In this document: one piece after another, positions 1 through 5,189 of the stretch
Position numbering within the stretch: the first letter of the stretch is position 1
Layout of the letters: the number at the start of each line of letters is the position of its first letter
Assembly (NCBI GenBank): GCA_003153215.1
Contig: PLXL01000081.1
Location: 8,813 to 14,001, forward strand
From: Candidatus Dormiibacterota bacterium
Lineage (GTDB): Bacteria > Chloroflexota > Dormibacteria > Aeolococcales > Aeolococcaceae
Direction: 5' to 3'
Length of the DNA stretch: 5,189 nucleotides
Translations under genes and position numbers: made by a program
Notes under the pieces: generated by a model
What the model was told of the DNA's origin: nothing
The model's database searches: none
Seen by the model: only the letters and a program-made list of their open reading frames with translations

Positions 1-983
1 AGATCCGGGGTCCCCGCGCGGCTTGCCGCGCGGGGCGCCTCGTACCAGAGGTGCACGTCGACGATCGGTTGGGTGGTGAAGGCTCCCAGGTCCGGGACCT
101 CCAGCGCCTCGACGCCGTCCATCCGGAGGAGCCGCTCCGGCGGGATGGCGAGGACGGCAGCGTCCACGCCGATCTCCGCCCCGCCGGTCAGCAGCCCCCG
201 GAGCCGACCGCCCTCGACATGCAGCCCGGTCACCGGGGTGCGCAGGAGCACCTCGTCGCACCGCTCAGCCGCCCGCTCGGCGAAGCGGGCGAGGGGCACC
301 GTCGCGTAGCCGATCCGGGCGGCATCGCGCTTGCCGAGCAGGGCGGTGCGGACCACCATGAGGCCGGAGGCGGCGCTCACCCGGTCAAACGGGGCGTTGA
401 GGGCGGGGACGAGGAACGGCTCCCAGAAGACCCGCTGCGCCTGCGTCCCCTGGCCGTGGCGCTGGAGCCAGGCGGCGAAGGTCTCCTCCTCCTCCTCCCC
501 GCTGCGGCGGTGTTTGGCGGCGAGCAGCGCACGTGCCACCTGGAGCCGCGACCGGAGTCCGAGGGCACGGAAGCGCAGGAAGGGGAGCGCCAGGTGCAGC
601 GGAGCCGGCAGTCGGAGGGCGCGGAGCCGGGCGCGGCCGCTCTCGGTGAGCATCAGCACGTCGAAGCGCTCCTGGATGCGGAGGTCACCCTCCATCCCCA
701 GCTCCTCGACGAACTCCAGAAAGCTGGTGTAGCAGCCGAGGATCGCGTGCTGGCCGCTGTCCATCTCAAGGTCGCCGAGTCGGAAGGAGGTGGTCTTGCC
801 GCCGAGCAGGCGGCTGCGTTCCACGAGGGTCACCCTCCAGCCCTCGCGCTTGAGCGCCAGCGCGGCGGACAACCCGGCCAGGCCGGCGCCGACCACCGCG
901 GCGTGACGGGCGGGGGCGGCATCCACGTTGTCCAGCGCCGTCGCGCCGTCGCGTGCGGCCTCCACGGGCGGTGCCGCCCTCAT
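1..983 (-). CDS. hpnE: HpnE-like hydroxysqualene dehydroxylase, FAD-dependent (partial, C-terminus beyond left edge)
   Basis: Seen: an open frame with 327 complete codons running off the left edge. Residues 30-37 hold a Rossmann dinucleotide-binding loop (VVGAGLAG), followed by the acidic ribose-binding residue E55 and the GGK of residues 61-63. Residues 75-85 carry the DSGQH...LGCY block typical of HpnE and related amine-oxidase/desaturase-type flavoproteins. Residues 186-205 hold an FWEP...LN...SAAS block, also typical. Known of the family: HpnE uses reduced FAD to convert hydroxysqualene to squalene, acting after HpnC and HpnD. The family is usually about 420-470 residues, so roughly the last quarter, including the second FAD-contact motif, is outside the window. 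The ATG overlaps the stop of the HpnC-HpnD gene (ATGA), which suggests translational coupling; no strong Shine-Dalgarno is visible. This start gives about 28 residues before the Rossmann strand, longer than usual, so GTG at residue 7 or 20 is possible. Alternative: a carotenoid-type (dehydrosqualene) desaturase, less likely given the HpnE motifs and neighbours. Confidence 0.88.
   Translation of the reverse strand, partial: MRAAPPVEAARDGATALDNVDAAPARHAAVVGAGLAGLSAALALKREGWRVTLVERSRLLGGKTTSFRLGDLEMDSGQHAILGCYTSFLEFVEELGMEGDLRIQERFDVLMLTESGRARLRALRLPAPLHLALPFLRFRALGLRSRLQVARALLAAKHRRSGEEEEETFAAWLQRHGQGTQAQRVFWEPFLVPALNAPFDRVSAASGLMVVRTALLGKRDAARIGYATVPLARFAERAAERCDEVLLRTPVTGLHVEGGRLRGLLTGGAEIGVDAAVLAIPPERLLRMDGVEALEVPDLGAFTTQPIVDVHLWYEAPRAASRAGTPD
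12..35. repeat. Perfect 11-bp inverted repeat with 2-nt spacer
   Basis: CCCCGCGCGGC at 12-22 and its exact reverse complement at 25-35, separated by TT. It lies within the HpnE reading frame at residues 317-324 and is all G/C in the arms. It is not followed by a T-run on either strand and lies inside a gene, so it is not called a terminator. Confidence 0.7.
483..497. repeat. CTC trinucleotide run (five units)
   Basis: Five tandem CTC units (GAG on the coding strand) encode five consecutive glutamates, residues 163-167 of the HpnE-like protein. This is in a charged surface-like segment between the helical middle part and the FWEP block. Copy-number change would keep the frame. Confidence 0.8.
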
Positions 984-2758
984 CGTCCGAGGCCCGCCGT
1001 GGTGGAGGACATCCAGGAGCGGAGCATCACCCCCGCCTTCTCCCCCGAGGAGAGGCGCACCCGCTCCCGGAGGGGCAGGTCGGGCTCCGCCTCGATGCGG
1101 TCGAGGATGCCGCTGTAGATCCCGGCCATGGTGCGGACGCACGCCCGGGCAGGCCCCGGGATGTGCTCGCAGACCTGGATCCCGGAGGCATAGAGACGGC
1201 GAGCCCGGACCGCCTCGAACTCGACGAGCGAGGTCCAGGCGCCGTCGGGCCGGCCCGCGAGGAGCGATGTCTCGGAGACCCCGAATCGGGCCAATTCGTC
1301 CTGGGGGAGGTAGACCCGCCCCAGCGAGGCGTCCTCCCGGACGTCGCGAAGGATGTTGATGAGCTGGAGGGCAGCGCCCAGGGAGTCGGCGCGCTCCAAG
1401 GCGTCGTCGCCGTCGAAGCCGAAGATGCGCACGCACATGCGTCCGACCACGCCCGCCACCAGCTGGCAGTAGCCGCGCAGCTCCTCCCAGGTGGCGTAGC
1501 GGTTCTGGTGGAGGTCCATCTCGACCCCGCTCACCAGCTCCTCCAGCTCCGAGGCGGGGATGGCGTGGCGCCGGACCGCCCGGGCGAGGACCTGCATCAC
1601 GGGGTCCCCGGCGGGGTCGCCGGCCAGTGCCCGGCGCAGCCGCCGCCGCTGGAGCTCGAGCTGGGCGCGGGCCGCACCGTCGACGGGAGGCCGCTCGGGG
1701 TCGTGGCGCCCCGAGGGCACGTCGAGCCAGGCCCCGGCGTCGGCCGCCCCGGGCCCGTCGGTAGCGTCGTCAATCTGCCGGGCGAAATCGTAGAGGGCGT
1801 AGATGGAGACCCGCTGGGTGCGGGGGAGGGCGATGAACCCCCAGTAGAAGTTGCCGGCCTCCCGGCGAGCCATCCGCTGGCAGTACCGCTCGGCGGAGGC
1901 CAGCGAGCCGTCGCCGCGCGCCCGGACACCCTCTCTGACGGCGCCCGCCACCAGCCTGAGCTTGGTCGCCGTCGCGACCTGCGGGCGGCTGCGATCGGTC
2001 CGGAATCCGTCCCGCCGGATCGCCTCGATAATCGCCTCGCCGCCCTGGCGGTAGAGGCTGAGCTGGAGGCGCAGCCGCCCCGGCATGGGGAGCCCCTCCA
2101 GCGCCCGGCCTGACCCGAGCAGTTGGAGGGCTCGTTCGCACATGGCCTCCACCGCGCCGGGCAGGCTGAGACGCTCCAGCTCCGATTGGATCAGATAGGT
2201 GCGCCCCTTGCCCCGGTCGACGGCGACGTCCTGGGCGAAGTTGGCGAGCTGCAGCCCGATGCAGACGTCGTCGGAGAGCGGTACCGCCTGCGGGTCCGCC
2301 ACCTCGAAGAGGCGCAGCACCATCCGGCCCACCGGGGCGGCCGAGAGCATGCAGTAGTCGCGCAGCTCCTCCCAGGTGGCGTAGGCGCTGACCCGCTGAT
2401 CCTGGAGGTTGGCGGCGATCAGGTCGAGGAAGGGCTCGGCTGGGATCTCGAAGCGGCGGACCGTGCCGGCGAGGGCGACCAGCACCGGGTGCACGGGGGG
2501 GCGCCCCTGGAACATGGCCAGGACGTCGGACTGCCAGCGCTGCAGTCGCCAGAGCGCGTCGCCGCCACTCTCGTCGCCCAGGTCGTCGGTGGTCCGGCAG
2601 TAGGCGTAGATCCGGGCCAGGTGAAGCCGGAGCCGGCGGGGCACCACCAGCGACGCCACCGAGAAGTTCTCGTAATGGCGCCGGGCCATCCGGAGGCAGA
2701 GGGCGTCGGCCTCCCGCCGCCTGAGCGACGCCGAACCGTCCCGGACCTCGGCGCTCAC
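980..2758 (-). CDS. hpnC-hpnD: HpnC-HpnD fusion: bifunctional hydroxysqualene / presqualene diphosphate synthase
   Basis: Seen: 592 residues with two complete squalene/phytoene-synthase domains. Residues 1-280 are HpnC-like: HYENF (28-32), first Asp motif TTDDLGDE (57-63), the SAAPVGR block (139-145) and second Asp motif NFAQDVAVD (173-181) followed by GRTYL. Residues 285-592 are HpnD-like: AGNFYWGF (301-308), first Asp motif RQIDDATD (327-334), the VAGVVGRM block (434-441) and second Asp motif NILRDVRED (468-476) followed by GRVYLP. All Mg-diphosphate-binding aspartates are present in both halves. Known: HpnD makes presqualene diphosphate from two FPP and HpnC turns it into hydroxysqualene; they are normally separate proteins of about 280-300 residues. 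Inference: one chain performs both steps, perhaps passing the diphosphate between sites. The start is GTG, overlapping the isomerase stop (GTGA), with GGAGG 6 nt upstream. A 23-residue insert lies after the first Asp motif of the second half. GTG codon V270 could be an internal start. A dehydrosqualene-synthase role for either half is not excluded. Confidence 0.9.
   Translation of the reverse strand: MSAEVRDGSASLRRREADALCLRMARRHYENFSVASLVVPRRLRLHLARIYAYCRTTDDLGDESGGDALWRLQRWQSDVLAMFQGRPPVHPVLVALAGTVRRFEIPAEPFLDLIAANLQDQRVSAYATWEELRDYCMLSAAPVGRMVLRLFEVADPQAVPLSDDVCIGLQLANFAQDVAVDRGKGRTYLIQSELERLSLPGAVEAMCERALQLLGSGRALEGLPMPGRLRLQLSLYRQGGEAIIEAIRRDGFRTDRSRPQVATATKLRLVAGAVREGVRARGDGSLASAERYCQRMARREAGNFYWGFIALPRTQRVSIYALYDFARQIDDATDGPGAADAGAWLDVPSGRHDPERPPVDGAARAQLELQRRRLRRALAGDPAGDPVMQVLARAVRRHAIPASELEELVSGVEMDLHQNRYATWEELRGYCQLVAGVVGRMCVRIFGFDGDDALERADSLGAALQLINILRDVREDASLGRVYLPQDELARFGVSETSLLAGRPDGAWTSLVEFEAVRARRLYASGIQVCEHIPGPARACVRTMAGIYSGILDRIEAEPDLPLRERVRLSSGEKAGVMLRSWMSSTTAGLGR
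1466..1499. repeat. Direct repeat copy 2, in the HpnD half of the fusion
   Basis: Partner of the repeat at 2351-2384. It encodes YATWEELRGYC, residues 421-431; the single mismatch changes Asp134 in copy 1 to Gly429 here. Flanking sequence on the left is clearly less similar (about 25 of the adjoining 40 nt match by hand alignment), so the identity is local. Confidence 0.9.
2351..2384. repeat. Direct repeat copy 1, in the HpnC half of the fusion
   Basis: A 34-nt stretch that recurs at 1466-1499 with a single mismatch (position 2358 versus 1473); the last 26 nt on the plus strand (2359-2384) are identical. On the minus strand it encodes YATWEELRDYC, residues 126-136. The two copies are 885 nt apart, exactly 295 codons, so they are in the same frame. 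Confidence 0.9.
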
Positions 2759-3909
2759 GGTGCGCCTCCGGCGACGTCCACCTCGCGCGGCGCGGTGCGG
2801 TGCACCCGCCGCGCTCCGGCGAGCACGGTCTCCGGGTCCACCTCCCCGCCCCGCGTCTCGACCAGGCGGGCCTCGCGGAAGAGGCCGCCGACGTCGCGTG
2901 CCCCCACGCAGAACATCGCGATCCGCAGGGTGTCGGTGATCTCGTCGACGGCGGCGTCGAGCGCCTCCTCACCCTGGTCGGCGGCTCGGAGCATGGAGCC
3001 GGCGCTGCCCGCCAGGTCGGCGCCGAGGGCGATCGCCATCGCCACGTCGACCCCGCCTCTGATGCCGCCGCTCGCGATCAGGGTCCCCCGGGGAGCGGCC
3101 TCTCGGGCCAGCCGGATCGCCTCGGCGGTGGGCAGCCCCCAGTCGGCGAAGGCGGCCGCCACCCGAGCCCGCACCGGGTCGGCGATCCGGTGCCGCTCCA
3201 CCTCGCTCCAGGACGTCCCCCCCGCCCCGGCGACGTCGACCGCGGCGACCCCGGCGTCGAAGAGTGCGGCCACCAGGTCGGGGGCGATCCCCCAGCCGAC
3301 CTCCTTGACGATGACCGGGACCTCGAGCGACGCGCAGAGCGCCTCGATCCTGCCGAAGAGCCCGGCGAAGCGGGTGTTGCCCTCGGGCTGGAGCGCCTCC
3401 TGGAGCGGGTTGAGGTGCAGCACCAGGGCGTCGGCCTCGAGCAGGTCGACGATCCGGCGGCAGGCGGCGGTCCCCACGCCCAGGTTGAGCTGGACCGCGC
3501 CCAGGTTGGCGAGCAGCGGCACGTCGGGGCAGAGGTCGCGGACCGTGAAGGTCGCGAGCACCTCGGGATGCTCCAGCAGCACCCGGCAGGAGCCGAGGCC
3601 CATCGCCACCCGGTGGCGCTGCGCCGCCGCCGCCAGGGTGCGGTTGATCTGGCGGGCGCGCGCGGTGCCCCCGGTCATGCACGAGAAGAGGAGGGGGGCA
3701 TCCAGCCGGCGCCCCAGGAACGACGTCTGCAGGCTCACCGACTCCAGGTCGATCTCGGGGAGGGCGCGATGGACAAAGCGGTAGCGCTCGAAACCCGTGG
3801 TCACACCCTTGGCGGCCACGTCCTCCTCGAGGTTGATCCGGATGTGCTCCGCCTTCCGGTCGACGATGCCGGGGCGATCGTCGGGAAGGCGGGAGGCGCC
3901 GCTAGTCAC
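2755..3909 (-). CDS. fni: Type 2 isopentenyl-diphosphate delta-isomerase (FMN-dependent)
   Basis: Known role: cytosolic FMN- and NAD(P)H-requiring interconversion of IPP and DMAPP, the two C5 units for prenyl chain synthesis. Seen: 384 residues with the whole type 2 motif series in order: RKAEH (18-22), MTGGT (78-82), GSCR (106-109), ANLG (134-137), HLNPLQE (165-171), KEVG (202-205), DVAGAGGTSW (225-234), GLPT (258-261) and SGGIRGG (280-286). The Q170-E171 pair matches the conserved Gln and Mg-binding Glu, and the Gly-rich C-terminal loops match the phosphate-binding part of the FMN TIM barrel. It is somewhat longer than the roughly 350-residue Bacillus type, through a short C-terminal tail. 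The GTG start is preceded by TGAGG at 7-nt spacing, and an in-frame TGA lies just upstream, so no longer start exists. It lies 47 nt after the prenyl synthase and overlaps the next gene by 4 nt, placing it within the squalene module. No key residue is missing. Confidence 0.95.
   Translation of the reverse strand: MTSGASRLPDDRPGIVDRKAEHIRINLEEDVAAKGVTTGFERYRFVHRALPEIDLESVSLQTSFLGRRLDAPLLFSCMTGGTARARQINRTLAAAAQRHRVAMGLGSCRVLLEHPEVLATFTVRDLCPDVPLLANLGAVQLNLGVGTAACRRIVDLLEADALVLHLNPLQEALQPEGNTRFAGLFGRIEALCASLEVPVIVKEVGWGIAPDLVAALFDAGVAAVDVAGAGGTSWSEVERHRIADPVRARVAAAFADWGLPTAEAIRLAREAAPRGTLIASGGIRGGVDVAMAIALGADLAGSAGSMLRAADQGEEALDAAVDEITDTLRIAMFCVGARDVGGLFREARLVETRGGEVDPETVLAGARRVHRTAPREVDVAGGAP
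2765..2769 (-). promoter_or_regulatory. Ribosome binding site of the HpnC-HpnD fusion gene
   Basis: GGAGG on the minus strand inside the last codons of the isomerase gene, 6 nt before the GTG at 2758. It supports the GTG start and the 4-nt GTGA overlap between the two genes. Confidence 0.7.
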
Positions 3910-3916
3910 GCCGAGG

Positions 3917-3921
3917 CCTCA
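3917..3921 (-). promoter_or_regulatory. Ribosome binding site of the IPP isomerase gene
   Basis: TGAGG on the minus strand, 7 nt before the GTG at 3909. With the in-frame stop just upstream, it supports the GTG start. The core forms part of the 8-bp self-complementary sequence GAGGCCTC (3913-3920), which has no loop and so is probably not a hairpin. Confidence 0.6.
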
Positions 3922-3956
3922 CAGCCAAGCGCGCGGGCGTCACGCGGGCTGCCCCG

Positions 3957-5057
3957 TCAGCCGGTCCGGTGCGCGACGAAACGTGCGATCGCCGCGAAGT
4001 CATCGACCCACCGCGTCTCCAACCCGGAGCTGGCGACCGCGGACATCGCCGCGTTGACCGTCTGGGTCGCCGCCGCCGCGGTGGCGCCGGGCTCCCCCAG
4101 CGCGCTCAGGATCTCGCGGATCTGGTCCTCGCCGTCCTCCGCCTCGGGGTCGGCGTAGAGCTGGCAGAGCTGGCGCTGCTCCGCGTAGGAAGCGCGGGAG
4201 AAGGCGCTCACCACCGGGTAGGTCAGCTTGCGACGAGCCAGGTCGGAGGTGCGCCCCTTTCCGGTCCGATCGGGGTCGCCGAAGCTCCCCAGCCAATCGT
4301 CCCGAATCTGGAACGTCTCCCCGAGAAGGCGGCCGGCGTTGCGGAGCTTGGTCACCGTCCGCGGCGAGGCCCCGGCGAGGATGGCCCCCATCTCCATGCA
4401 TGCCCCGAGCAGGGCTCCGGTCTTGGCCGTGATCAGCCGGACGTAGGTCGCGCGCGGGGTGTCCGGCCGGCCCTCCAGGGCGAGGTCGAGACTCTGCCCC
4501 TCGATGACCTCGAGCACCGCGTGGCTGAGACCGCGAGCGGCCCGCATCCGCCGTTGGGAGCGGGGGCCGGGGGCCAGCAGCGCCATGTAGGCGGTGGCGA
4601 AGAGGCCGTCGCCGGCATTGATCCCCTGGGCCTCACCCCAGATCGCCCACACCGTGGGCCGGTGCCGCCGGGTGGCGTCGCCGTCCTGGATGTCGTCGTG
4701 GACCAGGGTGAAGTTGTGGATCAGCTCCACTGCCGCCGCGGCCGGGACCGCCCAGTCGACCTCACCGCCACACGCCTCGCAGGCCCAGAGGGTGAGCGCC
4801 GCCCGGAAAAGCTTCCCCCCGCTGCCTGCGGTCGGGGCCCCGTCGGGGGAGACCCAACCGAGGTGGTATGCGCACATCTTCCCGAGCGGAGAGCTGGTGG
4901 CGGGGAGGGCCCAGCGCAGGGCGTCCTCGACCAGCGGGAGATGGCGGCTCAGCGAGAGAGGCAGCGCAGGCGGGCCTTCGTCAGGTCCGAAGACGACCGG
5001 CTCGCCCTCCGCGATGGCGCCCGCGGCGGAGAACTGGGCATCGGCGATCACGGACAT
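3957..5057 (-). CDS. Short-chain polyprenyl diphosphate synthase (FPP/GGPP synthase family)
   Basis: Known role: head-to-tail condensation of IPP onto an allylic diphosphate; in this setting it should supply FPP for squalene synthesis. Seen: 366 residues. G80-G81-K82 with R85 is a diverged form of the IPP-binding GGKRxRP motif (here GGKLFRA, retaining K and the second R). The first Asp-rich motif is DDIQD (121-125), followed by R130-R131. INAGD is at 146-150, EGQSLDL at 186-192, and the K212-T213 pair is present. The second Asp-rich region is QIRDDWLGSFGD (250-261), a DDxxG form common in actinobacterial-type enzymes, followed by GKGRTSDL and K277. The chain-length position 5 residues before DDIQD is F116 and position 4 is T117, without the two-residue insertion of E. 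coli-type FPP synthase, so the product could be C15 or C20. The N-terminal 35 residues are poorly conserved-looking. The ATG start has a strong GGAGG 6 nt upstream, and this is the first gene of the operon visible here. Confidence 0.92.
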   Translation of the reverse strand: MSVIADAQFSAAGAIAEGEPVVFGPDEGPPALPLSLSRHLPLVEDALRWALPATSSPLGKMCAYHLGWVSPDGAPTAGSGGKLFRAALTLWACEACGGEVDWAVPAAAAVELIHNFTLVHDDIQDGDATRRHRPTVWAIWGEAQGINAGDGLFATAYMALLAPGPRSQRRMRAARGLSHAVLEVIEGQSLDLALEGRPDTPRATYVRLITAKTGALLGACMEMGAILAGASPRTVTKLRNAGRLLGETFQIRDDWLGSFGDPDRTGKGRTSDLARRKLTYPVVSAFSRASYAEQRQLCQLYADPEAEDGEDQIREILSALGEPGATAAAATQTVNAAMSAVASSGLETRWVDDFAAIARFVAHRTG

Positions 5058-5063
5058 GCTTCT

Positions 5064-5068
5064 CCTCC
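5064..5068 (-). promoter_or_regulatory. Ribosome binding site of the prenyl synthase gene
   Basis: GGAGG on the minus strand, 6 nt before the ATG at 5057. It is a near-ideal Shine-Dalgarno and fixes this ATG as the start, although the open frame could otherwise be argued to begin at later GTG codons. Confidence 0.75.
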
Positions 5069-5089
5069 ACGTCCCCTGAAAGTTCTCTG

Positions 5090-5119
5090 ATGGTAACTAT
5101 CCGCCCCCGCGGCGGGCAA
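5090..5119 (-). promoter_or_regulatory. Candidate sigma70-like promoter of the operon
   Basis: On the minus strand a TTGCCC hexamer (5119-5114) and a TACCAT hexamer (5095-5090) are separated by 18 nt. The -10 element ends 32 nt before the ATG of the prenyl synthase, which would give a leader of about 25 nt. This short AT-richer patch stands out in otherwise very GC-rich DNA. It is a pattern match only; the -35 match is partial and GC-rich genomes give many chance matches. Confidence 0.35.
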
Positions 5120-5189
5120 GCGTGCGACGGCAGATGAGCCGGAAGCTGTCCCGGTGCCGGGTCGCCGGCCTGGCGCGTCAGGGCAGGAA

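Noticed and set aside
51..1118. 355-codon plus-strand open frame opposite hpnE
   Set aside because: The minus strand carries clear FAD-binding and HpnE motifs; this frame is compositional shadow.
1770..2972. 400-codon minus-strand open frame overlapping the fusion gene in another frame
   Set aside because: Arg/Pro/Gly-rich sequence with no motif, crossing the isomerase-fusion boundary; the correct frame is the one with the Asp motifs.
2123..3784. 553-codon open frame on the plus strand, antisense to the fusion and isomerase genes
   Set aside because: Its translation is low-complexity (Ser/Arg/Ala-rich) with no recognisable motif, and it lies opposite well-conserved genes; long antisense frames are expected in GC-rich DNA.
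3910..3956. Possible hairpin or attenuator in the 47-nt gap (CAGCC...GGCTG and two CGCG arms)
   Set aside because: The arms are short and interrupted by a bulge, and no T-run follows; chance pairing is likely in DNA this GC-rich.
2800..4158. 452-codon plus-strand open frame across the isomerase and intergenic gap
   Set aside because: Gly/Asp/Glu/Arg-rich shadow of the minus-strand genes without motifs; it crosses a real gene junction.
3969..5090. 373-codon plus-strand open frame opposite the prenyl synthase
   Set aside because: Mirror of the real gene's codon bias; no family features.
5101..5116. GC-rich palindromic patch (CCGCGG core) between the candidate -35 and -10 elements as an operator
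   Set aside because: The symmetrical core is only 6 bp and C/G runs are frequent here; no second copy seen nearby.
5134..5189. Possible divergent plus-strand gene starting with ATG near the right edge
   Set aside because: Only 18 codons visible, no Shine-Dalgarno before the ATG, Arg-rich sequence without recognisable features.

Overview
The window carries one gene-dense, minus-strand operon for the isoprenoid-to-squalene arm of hopanoid biosynthesis. The DNA is very GC-rich (about 70% by eye), two of the four genes start with GTG, and the genes are tightly packed. The content (DDxxD-type polyprenyl synthase, FMN-type IPP isomerase, HpnC, HpnD, HpnE) fits a high-GC bacterium of the Actinomycetota, Chloroflexota or 'Candidatus Dormibacterota' kind. 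That is an inference from composition and family flavour only; no taxonomic marker is present.

Reading in the direction of transcription (right to left), 5058-5189 is a short leader with a plausible sigma70-like promoter and a strong ribosome binding site. Next come a short-chain polyprenyl diphosphate synthase (5057-3957), a 47-nt gap, a type 2 isopentenyl-diphosphate isomerase (3909-2755), a 592-residue protein that joins an HpnC-like and an HpnD-like squalene-synthase-family domain in one chain (2758-980), and the first 327 codons of an HpnE-like FAD enzyme (983 to the left edge, cut by the window). The last three genes are linked by 4-nt start/stop overlaps (GTGA, then ATGA), so they are probably co-transcribed and translationally coupled.

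The pathway reads as a linear module. The isomerase balances IPP and DMAPP, and the prenyl synthase extends them to farnesyl (or geranylgeranyl) diphosphate. The HpnD half would join two FPP to presqualene diphosphate, the HpnC half would convert that to hydroxysqualene, and HpnE would reduce it to squalene. A squalene-hopene cyclase would be expected to the left of the window but cannot be seen.

The most unusual point is the HpnC-HpnD fusion. Its two halves are nearly gapless copies of the same fold layout and share a 34-nt direct repeat (one mismatch) spaced exactly 295 codons apart. The prenyl synthase also has chain-length features that do not cleanly predict FPP. The long plus-strand open frames are antisense shadows of these genes in GC-rich DNA. 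No RNA gene, CRISPR array, insertion sequence or phage element was seen.
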